Part shown: in pieces, positions 1-8,054 of the stretch | How the letters are laid out: every line of letters begins with the position of its first letter | How positions within the stretch are numbered: the stretch's first letter is position 1 | Origin: Paraclostridium ghonii | Lineage (GTDB): Bacteria > Bacillota > Clostridia > Peptostreptococcales > Peptostreptococcaceae | DNA length: 24,053 nucleotides | Reading direction: 5' to 3' | Assembly: GCF_023653455.1 (NCBI RefSeq) | Contig: NZ_JAKEDR010000041.1 | Location: forward strand, 1-24,053 | The notes under the pieces: generated by a model | The model's input: the letters and a program-made list of their open reading frames with translations, nothing else | The model's database searches: none | What the model was told of the DNA's origin: nothing | Translations under genes and position numbers: made by a program

Positions 1-138
1 GTGTTTATATAAGTCATTATTTTAAAAACACGAATATGAAAAATCTGTTGAGCAAACTAAAACTTACTTAAAAATGATGTTTTAATATCATATATAATAT
101 AAACTTATGACACTCCATTTAGGTTTTCATTAGTTAAT

Positions 139-174
139 TTAAGGACTTCCTAATGTTTTCTAGAAAGTCCTTAA
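139..174. repeat. Inverted repeat downstream of tyrS, possible weak terminator
   Basis: Arms TTAAGGACTT (139-148) and AAGTCCTTAA (165-174) form a perfect 10-bp stem with a 16-nt loop, about 25 bp beyond the tyrS stop codon. The position suits a tyrS terminator, but no T-tract follows on either strand, so an intrinsic terminator is not secure. Nothing else could be identified in positions 1-138. Confidence 0.35.
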
Positions 175-198
175 ATGCTTATCCACATATGAAAATTA

Positions 199-1404
199 TT
201 ACTTTATACATATTTTAATAAATTTTTTCTTTCCTACTTGAACTATCATAGTATCTTTTATATCCATTTCATTTATATCTACTAATTTTTCATTATTAAC
301 TTTAATACCACCTTGTGCTATAAGTCTTCTTACTTCACTTTTACTGCTTACTAATTCATTTTTAACTAATTCATCTATTAAGTCAAAATCACTTTTTAAA
401 ACTTCTACGATTTTTATATCGTTAGGTATTTGTCCCTTTTGAAAAACTTCTTTAAATCTATTTTCAGCTTCATCTGCTTTTTCTTCACCATGGTATAGTT
501 TAACTATTTCTTTAGCTAAGTCCATTTTTATATCTCTTGGATTTACCTTATTTTCATTTAAATCTATTTTTATTTTATCTACTATATCAGGATGAATATC
601 TGTTACAAGTTCAAAGTATTTTATTATAAGTTCATCTGGTATATTCATCGCTTTTTCATACATTACATTAGCTTTTTCATCTATACCAATGTAGTTGCCT
701 AAACTTTTACTCATTTTATCTTTTCCATCTAACCCTTCAAGTAAAGGCATAAATATAGTTACTTGAGGTTCTTGATCAAACTCTTTTTGTAGTGTTCTTC
801 CCATTAATACATTAAATCTTTGGTCTGTTCCACCTAATTCTATGTCTGCATTTATTTCAACTGAATCAAAACCTTGCATTAAGGGATAGAAAAATTCATG
901 TAAAGATATTGGAGTTTGATTTTCATATCTCTTTTTAAAATCTTCTCTTTCAAGCATTCTTGCAACTGTAGTAGTTGAAGCTAAACTTATAACTTCCTCA
1001 AAATTCAATTTTGATAACCATTTACTATTAAATACTATTTCTGTTTTATCTTTATCTAGTACTTTTAAAATTTGTTCTTCATATGTTTTAGCATTTTCTA
1101 ATACTTGATCTGTACTAAGTGCTTTTCTAGCCTTAGACTTACCTGTTGGGTCACCTATTTTGCCTGTAAAGTCACCTATTATTATAACTACTTTGTGACC
1201 CAAATCTTGTAATTGCTTCATTTTTCTTAAAACAACAGTGTGTCCTAAATGTATATCTGGAGCGCTCGGATCTAATCCTAATTTGATTGTCATAGGTTTA
1301 CTTTCTTTTTGTGATTTTTCTAATTTATTTTTAAGATCTTCAAGTCCTATTATTTCATCTACACCTTTAGATATTATTCTTATTTGTTCATCAATGCTTT
1401 TCAT
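199..1404 (-). CDS. tyrS: Tyrosyl-tRNA synthetase (TyrZ-like)
   Basis: This class I aminoacyl-tRNA synthetase charges tRNA-Tyr with tyrosine in the cytoplasm. The 401-residue protein has the HIGH-type signature HLGHT (residues 52-56), the GGTDQRFN tyrosine-pocket segment (191-198), the KMSKS loop (230-234) and a C-terminal S4 RNA-binding domain (about 335-395, with SSKSEVRRLI). KMSKS rather than KFGKT places it with the TyrZ-like branch. The ATG is preceded by a strong AAGGAGG site. It is the only gene of its transcript and lies behind a T-box leader with a TAC specifier, so it is expected to be induced by uncharged tRNA-Tyr. Length and motifs are complete. Confidence 0.97.
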   Translation of the reverse strand: MKSIDEQIRIISKGVDEIIGLEDLKNKLEKSQKESKPMTIKLGLDPSAPDIHLGHTVVLRKMKQLQDLGHKVVIIIGDFTGKIGDPTGKSKARKALSTDQVLENAKTYEEQILKVLDKDKTEIVFNSKWLSKLNFEEVISLASTTTVARMLEREDFKKRYENQTPISLHEFFYPLMQGFDSVEINADIELGGTDQRFNVLMGRTLQKEFDQEPQVTIFMPLLEGLDGKDKMSKSLGNYIGIDEKANVMYEKAMNIPDELIIKYFELVTDIHPDIVDKIKIDLNENKVNPRDIKMDLAKEIVKLYHGEEKADEAENRFKEVFQKGQIPNDIKIVEVLKSDFDLIDELVKNELVSSKSEVRRLIAQGGIKVNNEKLVDINEMDIKDTMIVQVGKKKFIKICIK

Positions 1405-1481
1405 AATTAATCCTCCTTAAAAGTTTATATAATTTAATTTTTAAGGATGGTAGCTTAAATATTATATGGCGCCAATACAAT

Positions 1482-1518
1482 AAAAAAACTCCCGTCCTTA
1501 TACAAAAGGACGAGAGTA
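1482..1518 (-). terminator. T-box intrinsic terminator
   Basis: On the minus strand, ACTCTCGTCCTT and AAGGACGGGAGT form a GC-rich stem around TTGTAT, followed by seven Ts. This is the regulated attenuator of the tyrS leader. Its 5' arm overlaps the region that pairs with the T-box motif in the antiterminator. Confidence 0.93.
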
Positions 1519-1768
1519 TTACTCACGTGTTACCACCTTAATTCATCATTATCTCACAATAATGACCTCTTCAAGTACGCCAATTTCTTAGGATACTCTA
1601 GCACTATAACGGGTGCAAAATCCGGCAACTGCCTACTGGTTGTTATCTTTCGGAGTGCAGCTCGAAGATGTATTCAGATTAAATTACCTTTTGCCCCTCT
1701 CACCAACCGGGTACTCTCTGTAAAGATTATATTAATCCTACTCTTTCTCGTCAACGCTTTTTATAATT
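1482..1768 (-). promoter_or_regulatory. Tyrosine T-box riboswitch leader of tyrS
   Basis: The minus-strand leader has the hallmarks of a T-box. There is a Stem I with the conserved AGAGAG and GGTTGGTGAGAG distal elements. The specifier context is CTGAATACATC with codon TAC (Tyr) at 1672-1670. The T-box bulge AAGGTGGTAACACG follows, where TGGT (1535-1532) can pair with the ACCA end of tRNA-Tyr. A terminator hairpin with a T-tract closes the leader (1482-1518). Uncharged tRNA-Tyr should stabilise the antiterminator and allow tyrS transcription. The specifier matches the downstream gene, which supports the call. Confidence 0.95.
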
Positions 1769-1778
1769 TCTTATTTAT

Positions 1779-1808
1779 ATAATATGATTATTACATATAT
1801 TTTGTCAA
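1779..1808 (-). promoter_or_regulatory. Promoter of the tyrS T-box transcript
   Basis: On the minus strand, a consensus -35 TTGACA (1808-1803) is followed after 18 bp by a TATTAT -10 (1784-1779). This sets the transcript start just ahead of T-box Stem I. Confidence 0.75.
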
Positions 1809-1850
1809 TACTTTTTATCAAATATTCATAATTTTTAAAATTTATATAAA

Positions 1851-1991
1851 TTAATAATCGTCATACTTATCCCAGTCTTCATTTTGTTTTTCTTTTTTTC
1901 TTTCTATAATTTTTAGGATAAGTAATATTATACTTCCAACTACGATAGATATATATGCACATATAACTACCAGCCCTATAATATATAACAA
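1851..1991 (-). CDS. Small single-pass membrane protein
   Basis: This short ORF of 46 codons starts at TTG (1991) five bases after the YbjQ-family stop codon; no in-frame ATG exists. The sequence LLYIIGLVVICAYISIVVGS continues into further hydrophobic residues, forming one transmembrane helix over about residues 2-27. A basic stretch (KIIERKKEK) and an acidic, Tyr/Asp-rich tail (EDWDKYDDY) follow. A GAGG in the last codons of the upstream gene lies about 11-13 bases before the TTG, so translational coupling is plausible. The hydrophobic-basic-acidic layout is typical of real small membrane proteins rather than chance ORFs. The function is unknown; the start codon is the weakest point. Confidence 0.5.
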   Translation of the reverse strand: MLYIIGLVVICAYISIVVGSIILLILKIIERKKEKQNEDWDKYDDY

Positions 1992-1995
1992 TTTA

Positions 1996-2316
1996 TTATT
2001 CTTCCTCTATGACTACAGCAGTTCCGTAAGCTAGCATTTCAGCTGCACCTTGCATAACGGCTGCTGATGTTAATCTAAACCCAATTATAGCATTTGCACC
2101 CTTACTTTCTGCGTCTTCAACCATTCTTCCTATAGCTATTTTTCTAGCTTCTTCTAGCATTTCATCATATCCTTTTAGTTCACCACCAACTAACTGTTTA
2201 AAACTTGCACCTATATCTTTTCCTATGTGTTTTGCTCTTATAGTGCTTCCTTTTACTAACCCAACAACTTTAGTTATTTTTTTACCTGGTATATTTTCAA
2301 TAGTTAATACTAGCAT
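1996..2316 (-). CDS. YbjQ / UPF0145 (DUF74) family protein
   Basis: This 106-residue protein belongs to the YbjQ/UPF0145 heavy-metal-binding-like family, whose members form small pentameric rings; their cellular role is not established. Family hallmarks are the start LVLTIENIPGKKI, the central GELKGYDEMLEEAR, and the C-terminal GANAIIGFRL...AYGTAVV. The full family length is present. The ATG has a strong AAGGGGG site five bases upstream. The gene is followed at once by a small membrane ORF (1851-1991) and may form a two-gene unit with it. No metal-binding cysteines are present. Confidence 0.9.
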   Translation of the reverse strand: MLVLTIENIPGKKITKVVGLVKGSTIRAKHIGKDIGASFKQLVGGELKGYDEMLEEARKIAIGRMVEDAESKGANAIIGFRLTSAAVMQGAAEMLAYGTAVVIEEE

Positions 2317-2420
2317 GTTAATACCCCCTTTTAGTTATTGCTGCTCCCTATATATTATATTTTTTACTATATACATTAATTCTAGCACATTATGTTAATT
2401 TTTCAAAATATGTAATAGTT

Positions 2421-2466
2421 AAAAAATCTAAAAAGAAGCTAATTTATATTTAAAATAGCTCCTTTT
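2421..2466 (-). terminator. Terminator of the first AbgT-family gene
   Basis: On the minus strand, AAAAGGAGCTA pairs with TAGCTTCTTTT (one G-T wobble) around an AT-rich loop, followed by TTTTTAGATTTTTT. It starts 15 bases after the stop codon. Its AAGGAGCTA arm is shared with the terminator of the second AbgT gene, so it is part of the duplicated unit. Confidence 0.85.
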
Positions 2467-2480
2467 ATATTTACATTAAA

Positions 2481-4055
2481 TTAGAATCCTATTGGTAATC
2501 CAAAAATCATCCATACTACAAATAACAAAGTCCAAGCTATTAAAAATGTCATAGAATAAGGTATCATTAACGATATAACCGTACCTATTCCAGTGTCTTT
2601 TTTATATGCTTGCATAAATACTATAACCATTGCAAAATAACTCATAAGTGGAGATATTATATTAGTAGAGCTATCTGCTATTCTATATGCTGCTTGTGCT
2701 ATATCTGGACCTATTCCAAGTTTTATAAACATAGGTATAAATACTGGAGCCATTATAGCCCATTTAGCTGATGCAGATCCCATAAATAGATTTATAAATC
2801 CTGTTATTATTATAAATCCAACAAGTAGTGGTATAGGCCCTATGTTTGTAGATTTTAAAAATTCTGCTCCTCTTACAGCTATTATAGTTCCTAGATTTGT
2901 ATGTTCAAAGTATTTTATAAATTGTGCTGCAACAAACGCTAAGCATAAGTATCCTCCCATTGAACTCATAGCTTTGCTCATATGTCCTGCAACTTCTTTT
3001 TCATTATTTACTGTTTTAGCAATTTTACCGTAAACTACTGATGGCACAAAGAACATTAAGGCTATTATAGGAATAAGACCATTCATTAAAGGCGAATGAT
3101 CGACTATAGAATCTAAAAACTTTGTTTTTTCTAAGTTTCTTAAAAATGAATCGGGCATAACAATAAGAATTACCAAACTAATCACCATAAATAATAAAGT
3201 AAAGTTTGCTACTTTCATTGCTTTAGCTTCTTCAGGTCTTATAGTTTGTAAGTCACTAGCTCTTGACATCCCCTCTGAATTTTTTGCCATATTCACATCA
3301 TATTTACCAAGTTTAGGTTCAATTACTTTGGTAGTTATTAAAGTCCCCAATATTGTTATCAAAAACGTAGATGCAACCATGAAGATATAATTTGCAGTTG
3401 CACTTATATTAACTGTAGGATCAATTATATGAGCTGCCTCATTTGTTATTCCCGCAAGCATAGGATCTATTGTCCCAATTAATAAATTTGCACTAAATCC
3501 ACCAGAAACCCCTGCAAATGCTGCTGCAATTCCTGCTAGTGGATGTCTCCCATAGGCCATAAAAACTAACGCTCCAAGTGGTATTAATATAACATATCCT
3601 GCATCTGATGCTATATTTGACATTATCCCTAAGAAAACTACAGTTGGAACTATAAATTTAGATGGTGTTACGCTAACTATTTTTTTTAGTACTGTTCCTA
3701 TGTATCCTGAACTTTCTGCTAAACCTATCCCCAACATAGCAACTAAAACAACTCCAAGTGGTGCAAATGAAGTAAAGTTAGTTACTGCATTTTCTAACAT
3801 ATACTTAAATCCTTCCCCATTTAATAAACTAACTGCTTCTATAGTCTGCTTTTCTATTTTCATTGTTTCTTTGTTTATAAGTTCTGCATTTACACTCAAT
3901 CCCATACTAGCCGCTATTGCAGATATAACAGCTATTAAAACACATAAAATTGCAAATAAAGTAACAGGGTGTGGTAATTTGTTACCCACGTACTCTATCC
4001 AATCTAAAGATTTCATCAAAAAACTCTTATTTTCTTTAACTGCTGAGTTACTCAT
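2481..4055 (-). CDS. AbgT-family transporter, paralog 1
   Basis: This polytopic inner-membrane protein belongs to the AbgT family (AbgT, MtrF, YdaH), which moves p-aminobenzoyl-glutamate or exports sulfonamide-like antimetabolites; the substrate cannot be read here. Family features include the N-terminal GNKLPHPVTLFAIL, the SDAGYVILIPLGALVF helix carrying the conserved Asp, the GGFSANLLIGT segment, the SASAKWAIMAPVF re-entrant region and YRIADSSTNIISPLM near the end. The start at 4055 has AAAGGGGGG seven bases upstream and gives 524 residues, exactly the length of the neighbouring paralog. An in-frame ATG at 4085 lacks a binding site and overlaps the promoter -10 zone. About 90% identical to 4436-6010, differing most in the cytosolic linker around residues 253-275. 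Confidence 0.93.
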   Translation of the reverse strand: MSNSAVKENKSFLMKSLDWIEYVGNKLPHPVTLFAILCVLIAVISAIAASMGLSVNAELINKETMKIEKQTIEAVSLLNGEGFKYMLENAVTNFTSFAPLGVVLVAMLGIGLAESSGYIGTVLKKIVSVTPSKFIVPTVVFLGIMSNIASDAGYVILIPLGALVFMAYGRHPLAGIAAAFAGVSGGFSANLLIGTIDPMLAGITNEAAHIIDPTVNISATANYIFMVASTFLITILGTLITTKVIEPKLGKYDVNMAKNSEGMSRASDLQTIRPEEAKAMKVANFTLLFMVISLVILIVMPDSFLRNLEKTKFLDSIVDHSPLMNGLIPIIALMFFVPSVVYGKIAKTVNNEKEVAGHMSKAMSSMGGYLCLAFVAAQFIKYFEHTNLGTIIAVRGAEFLKSTNIGPIPLLVGFIIITGFINLFMGSASAKWAIMAPVFIPMFIKLGIGPDIAQAAYRIADSSTNIISPLMSYFAMVIVFMQAYKKDTGIGTVISLMIPYSMTFLIAWTLLFVVWMIFGLPIGF

Positions 4056-4087
4056 TTTACGCCCCCCTTTATTTATATCACTCATTT

Positions 4088-4116
4088 TTTATAATGGTAG
4101 CAGATAGATATATAAA
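4088..4116 (-). promoter_or_regulatory. Promoter of AbgT paralog 1
   Basis: On the minus strand, TTTATA (4116-4111) and TATAAA (4093-4088) are separated by 17 bp. The same arrangement recurs upstream of paralog 2 (6055-6083), which is the main support for the call. Confidence 0.6.
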
Positions 4117-4131
4117 AAACAACATCATTCA

Positions 4132-4160
4132 TGAAATATTCTTTATATTTGAAATACTTC
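4132..4160 (-). promoter_or_regulatory. Paired direct repeats upstream of the AbgT paralog 1 promoter
   Basis: On the plus strand, TGAAATATTC (4132-4141) and TGAAATACTTC (4150-4160) repeat with an 18-bp period and lie about 15 bp upstream of the -35. The same pair occurs at the matching place before paralog 2. Two turns of spacing suggests a site for a dimeric or paired regulator; the regulator is unknown. Confidence 0.5.
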
Positions 4161-4385
4161 GTCATTTCTATTCAAATTGCCCTATTTTCATGCATTTTTT
4201 TACATGAGTATTTTTAAATTTTAAAACTCATTTTAAAATTAAACACTCCATTAAGACTGAATAATCATTTTACTTAGCACACTCTCAAACTTCATATATT
4301 CAATTTGGTATATATCATTTCATTAAGTTTTATTTATTTTTTTATTAAAATTAATAAAAAGTTTATATATCAAAGTATTTCCACA
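4161..4385. other. AT-rich intergenic stretch between the AbgT paralogs
   Basis: The gap between the two AbgT genes (4056-4435) holds the promoter and repeats of paralog 1 at one end and the terminator of paralog 2 at the other. In the remaining 225 bp I see no ORF with a ribosome binding site and no RNA gene. The only structure is an imperfect AT-rich inverted repeat around 4205-4231 (ATGAGT...ACTCAT). Confidence 0.6.
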
Positions 4386-4427
4386 TTATAAAAGGAGCTA
4401 ATCTCATATTTGAGATAGCTCCTTTTA
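4386..4427. terminator. Terminator of AbgT paralog 2
   Basis: AAAAGGAGCTA-ATCTCA and TGAGA-TAGCTCCTTTT form a near-perfect 17-bp stem with a TATT loop, about 10 bases past the stop codon. The flanks are A-rich on one side and T-rich on the other, so it could work on both strands. It shares the AAGGAGCTA arm with the terminator of paralog 1. Confidence 0.9.
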
Positions 4428-4435
4428 CATATATA

Positions 4436-6010
4436 TTAAAATCCTAACGGTATTCCTAAGCTCATCCATATTACAAATAACACAGTCCACGCTATTAAAA
4501 ATGTCATAGAATAAGGTATCATTAATGATATAACCGTACCTATTCCAGTATCTTTCTTATATGCCTGCATAAATACTATAACCATTGCAAAGTAACTCAT
4601 AAGTGGAGATATTATATTAGTAGAACTATCTGCTATTCTATACGCAGTTTGAACTGCATCTGCGCCTATTCCAAGCCCTAAAAACATCGGGATAAATACT
4701 GGAGCCATTATAGCCCACTTTGCTGATGCTGATCCCATAAATAAATTTATAAATCCTGTTATTATTATAAATCCAACAAGTAGTGGTATAGACCCTATAT
4801 TTGTAGCTTTTAAAAACTCTGCTCCTCTTACAGCTATTATAGTTCCTAAATTTGTATATTCAAAGTATTTTATAAATTGTGCTGCAACAAATGCTAAGCA
4901 TAAATACCCTCCCATTGAACTCATAGCTTTACTCATATGTGCTGCAACTTCTTTTTCATTATTTACGGTTTTAGCAATTTTACCATAAACTACTGATGGT
5001 ACAAAGAATAGTAAAGCTATTATCGGTATAAGACCATTCATTAAAGTCGAGTGATCAACTAAAGAATCTAAGAAATTTGTTTTTTCTAAGTTTCTTAAAA
5101 ATGAATTAGGCATAGCAATAAGAATAACTAAGCCAATCACCATAAATAATAAGGTAAGGTTTGCTGCTTTCATAGCCTTAGCTTCTTCAGGTTTTATAGT
5201 TTGTAGATCTGCAGACTCTAATACTTCACCTGAATTCATTTCTGCTTTAGGATCATATTTACCAAGTTTAGGTTCAATAATCTTAGTAGTTACTATAGTC
5301 CCTAATATTGTTATTAAAAATGTAGATGCAACCATGAAGAAATAGTTTGCTGTAGCACTTATATTAACTGTAGGATCAAGTATATGTGCTGCCTCATTTG
5401 TTATTCCTGCAAGCATTGGATCTACTGTACCGATTAGTAAATTCGCACTAAACCCTCCTGAAACACCTGCAAATGCTGCTGCAATCCCTGCTAGTGGATG
5501 TCTTCCATAAGCCATAAAAACTAATGCTCCAAGTGGTATTAATATAACATATCCTGCATCTGATGCAACGTTTGAAATTATCCCTAAGAAAACTACAGTT
5601 GGAACTATTAATTTAGATGGTGTTACACTAACTATTTTTTTAAGTAATGTTCCTATATAACCTGAACTTTCTGCTAGTCCTATTCCCAACATACCAACTA
5701 AAACAACTCCAAGTGGTGCAAATGAAGTAAAGTTAGTTACTGCATTTTCTAGCATATATTTAAATCCATCACCATTTAACAAACTCACAGCTTCTATAGT
5801 TTGTTTTTCTACTTCCATTGTCTCTCTGTTTATAAGTTCTGCAGTTACACTTAATCCCATACTTGCTGCTATTGCAGATATAATAGCTATTAAAACACAA
5901 AGAATTGCAAATAAAGTAACAGGATGTGGTAATTTATTACCTACGTACTCTATTCCATCTAAAGATTTTGTCAAAAAACTCTTTTTTTCTTTAAAATTTG
6001 AATTGCTCAT
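4436..6010 (-). CDS. AbgT-family transporter, paralog 2
   Basis: This 524-residue membrane protein is colinear and about 90% identical to the gene at 2481-4055, with all AbgT-family segments intact (LPHPVTLFAIL, SDAGYVILIP, GGFSANLLIGT, SASAKWAIMAP, RIADSSTNIISPL). The ATG at 6010 has an ideal AAAGGAGG site eight bases upstream. Differences cluster in the N-terminal ten residues, the linker at about 253-275 (PKAEMNSGEVLESA here), and conservative swaps in helices. The putative transport-site residues in the SDAGYV and SASAKW regions are unchanged, so both copies are probably functional. Each copy has its own promoter and terminator, so they are separate transcripts. The duplication could raise dosage or allow separate regulation. 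Substrate unknown. Confidence 0.93.
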   Translation of the reverse strand: MSNSNFKEKKSFLTKSLDGIEYVGNKLPHPVTLFAILCVLIAIISAIAASMGLSVTAELINRETMEVEKQTIEAVSLLNGDGFKYMLENAVTNFTSFAPLGVVLVGMLGIGLAESSGYIGTLLKKIVSVTPSKLIVPTVVFLGIISNVASDAGYVILIPLGALVFMAYGRHPLAGIAAAFAGVSGGFSANLLIGTVDPMLAGITNEAAHILDPTVNISATANYFFMVASTFLITILGTIVTTKIIEPKLGKYDPKAEMNSGEVLESADLQTIKPEEAKAMKAANLTLLFMVIGLVILIAMPNSFLRNLEKTNFLDSLVDHSTLMNGLIPIIALLFFVPSVVYGKIAKTVNNEKEVAAHMSKAMSSMGGYLCLAFVAAQFIKYFEYTNLGTIIAVRGAEFLKATNIGSIPLLVGFIIITGFINLFMGSASAKWAIMAPVFIPMFLGLGIGADAVQTAYRIADSSTNIISPLMSYFAMVIVFMQAYKKDTGIGTVISLMIPYSMTFLIAWTVLFVIWMSLGIPLGF

Positions 6011-6054
6011 ATTACGCCTCCTTTATTTTGCATTTATTGTATATATTATTTATT

Positions 6055-6083
6055 TTTATAATATTATCATATCTTTATGTAAA
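6055..6083 (-). promoter_or_regulatory. Promoter of AbgT paralog 2
   Basis: On the minus strand, TTTACA (6083-6078) and TATAAA (6060-6055) are separated by 17 bp, matching the arrangement before paralog 1. Confidence 0.65.
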
Positions 6084-6097
6084 AAACAATTAATTTG

Positions 6098-6125
6098 TAA
6101 AATATTCTCTATTTTTGAAATATTC
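6098..6125 (-). promoter_or_regulatory. Paired direct repeats upstream of the AbgT paralog 2 promoter
   Basis: On the plus strand, TAAAATATTC (6098-6107) and TGAAATATTC (6116-6125) repeat with an 18-bp period, about 14 bp upstream of the -35. They match the pair at 4132-4160 in sequence, spacing and position. Confidence 0.5.
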
Positions 6126-6222
6126 ACTTATTTAATCTTGAATTATATCATCAGCAACTTCGTAGATTGATTAAAGCCTTTTTTACACTCAAAATAATAT
6201 AGTAATTATAATAACTTAAACG

Positions 6223-6269
6223 TAAAAAAAGATATGGAATTAATGATTAATATCACTAATTCCATATCT
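6223..6269 (-). terminator. Terminator of the mrp gene
   Basis: AGATATGGAATTA (6230-6242) and TAATTCCATATCT (6257-6269) form a perfect 13-bp stem. On the minus strand it runs straight into TTTTTTTACG. It lies about 40 bases past the mrp stop codon. Confidence 0.92.
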
Positions 6270-6305
6270 ATAATTTTATACATAATATTTTCAAATCTCT
6301 TTTTA

Positions 6306-7121
6306 TTATTTAATATTTTCTACTACATCACTTAATATATTGTTTAATTCTTCACTTATATCATCTACTCCATTATGAGTTATATTGACAATCTCTTTAG
6401 TCATTGGAAGTTCTCCTAAAAGTTTTAAATTCATTTCTTTTAAGAATTCCTCTGTTTCTTTTCCATCAAATAACTTTATTTTTTTACTACAATCTGGACA
6501 TTGAATATAACTCATATTCTCAACAACACCTAACACTTTTATATTAAGCATTTTTGCCATATTTACGGCTTTTGCTACTATCATCGATATCATATCTTGA
6601 GGGACAGATACCATTACTACCCCATTTAAAGGTATGTTTTGCATTACCGTTAATGGTACATCCCCCGTTCCTGGAGGCATATCTATTAATAAGTAGTCTA
6701 ACTCTTCCCACATTACATCTTTATAAAACTGTTTTACAGTTTTGCTTATTATAGGTCCTTTCCATACTATAGGTTGATTTTCTTCTCCAACCATAAAATT
6801 TATTGATATTGTCTTTATATTTTCTTTAGTTATTATCGGATATATATCATTACCATTTGGTGAAGTAGCTCTTTCATATTGAACTCCCATAAGTCTTGGA
6901 ATACTAGGCCCTGTTATATCTGCATCTAATATACCAACTTTATACCCCATTTTATTTAATTTTTTTGCAATAAGTGCTGTTACAGTAGATTTCCCAACTC
7001 CACCTTTTCCACTCATTACTCCAATTATGTTTTTTATTTTATTATTAGGATTGTTTTCTATTGTACAAGTCTCTTGTTTATTACAATTCCCTTTAGATGG
7101 ACATGAATTACAATTTCCCAT
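6306..7121 (-). CDS. Mrp/ApbC/NBP35-family Fe-S cluster carrier ATPase
   Basis: This 271-residue cytoplasmic P-loop ATPase belongs to the Mrp/ApbC family, which binds and hands on iron-sulfur clusters. The deviant Walker A is GKGGVGKST (38-46), followed by DADITGPSIPRLMG (66-79) and DMPPGTGD (147-154). A CxxC at 208-211 (CPDC) is the expected bridging cluster ligand of the dimer. The N-terminal extension carries four cysteines (C4, C7, C13, C19), as in NBP35-like clostridial members, so a second cluster site is likely. The ATG has an AGAGG site. It is a single-gene unit ending at a strong terminator (6223-6269). Confidence 0.93.
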   Translation of the reverse strand: MGNCNSCPSKGNCNKQETCTIENNPNNKIKNIIGVMSGKGGVGKSTVTALIAKKLNKMGYKVGILDADITGPSIPRLMGVQYERATSPNGNDIYPIITKENIKTISINFMVGEENQPIVWKGPIISKTVKQFYKDVMWEELDYLLIDMPPGTGDVPLTVMQNIPLNGVVMVSVPQDMISMIVAKAVNMAKMLNIKVLGVVENMSYIQCPDCSKKIKLFDGKETEEFLKEMNLKLLGELPMTKEIVNITHNGVDDISEELNNILSDVVENIK

Positions 7122-7280
7122 TTATGTTACCTCTCTTTTCTTTTGTATGATCATTTAAGTATACAAAATATGCATACTATACATATTTAAAAGTCTTAAT
7201 TTAATTATAAATCAAACTACCATTAATTTATATACCCTATATACAAATATTAAATCATAAGAGAAAAATTTTATTATATT

Positions 7281-8054
7281 TTAAAAATTTATTATATTTA
7301 CAATAAATTCATAAAATTTTTTAATATCTTTACTATATTTAATACTTTCTTCACTTATCCAGTCATCATGCCTTATTGAACTTTGATTTGCGCTACCTGG
7401 TTGAAAAACATTTGCTATACATCCAACTCTTACTTTATTTTCACTTGAAATACTCCAATTATATTTATATTTTTCATCTATATTTTCAATATAATTATCT
7501 ACCTGTTCTAATAAATCTTTATAAACTACATTAGCTCCATCTAGTAATAGATTTTCTAAAGTTCCCTTTTTATTATTATCTGGAAAGAAATAATTATATA
7601 AATTTATTTGCTCCCCTTTTATATTTATGATTTCATTTAAAAAATCTTTTTTATATATAATCATATCTTTTTTATTGTTTTTGAACTTTTCATCAAAAGT
7701 TTCCTTAGCTAGTTTTTGATCTGCATCAAATATTGCACATATACTTTTTATTTGATTTAATTCAGATTTGCTCATATTACTGATGTATAGATCAATTTCT
7801 TTTATAAGTCTTCCTTCTCCATTTGCACAAATAATTACAACTATAACTTTTTGATTTGTAAAGTATGATGGTATAGGTACACATCTTTCTATTCTATCTT
7901 TAACAAAAGGATATGTTCTAGGTATTTTTCTTTTCCATATATCAGGTAGCTTATCTATAGTTCTAATTTCTTTGAAGTTATGTATATCTAAAATTTTAGC
8001 TATACAATTAGCATCATGAACTCCTTCTACGAAAAATAAAATATTTTTCATCAT
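7281..8054 (-). CDS. TOPRIM-domain protein (DUF3226-like), partner of the upstream ATPase
   Basis: The 257-residue protein has the pattern of a TOPRIM nuclease or primase-type fold. A first strand ends in FFVEGVHD, with the catalytic-type Glu10 and Asp14, a middle strand is VIVVIICANGEG (70-81), and a DxD is found in CAIFDADQ (Asp110, Asp112). This resembles DUF3226 and the TOPRIM halves of OLD-family proteins, which bind Mg2+ and cut nucleic acid; cleavage by this protein is inference. The start ATG (8054) overlaps the TGA of the ATPase gene in an ATGA junction, with a second ATG right behind it, so the two are translationally coupled. The C-terminal third (about 160-257) has no motif I recognise. 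No convincing terminator follows. It could belong to DUF4435 or another TOPRIM family. Confidence 0.75.
   Translation of the reverse strand: MMKNILFFVEGVHDANCIAKILDIHNFKEIRTIDKLPDIWKRKIPRTYPFVKDRIERCVPIPSYFTNQKVIVVIICANGEGRLIKEIDLYISNMSKSELNQIKSICAIFDADQKLAKETFDEKFKNNKKDMIIYKKDFLNEIINIKGEQINLYNYFFPDNNKKGTLENLLLDGANVVYKDLLEQVDNYIENIDEKYKYNWSISSENKVRVGCIANVFQPGSANQSSIRHDDWISEESIKYSKDIKKFYEFIVNIINF

Noticed and set aside
4056..4085. Upstream ATG at 4085 as the start of AbgT paralog 1
   Set aside because: It lacks a ribosome binding site and lies within a few bases of the promoter -10. The ATG at 4055 has a strong site and matches the start and length of paralog 2.
3700..4107. Plus-strand open frame of about 135 codons
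   Set aside because: It is antisense to the AbgT paralog 1 start region, and no ribosome binding site is visible.
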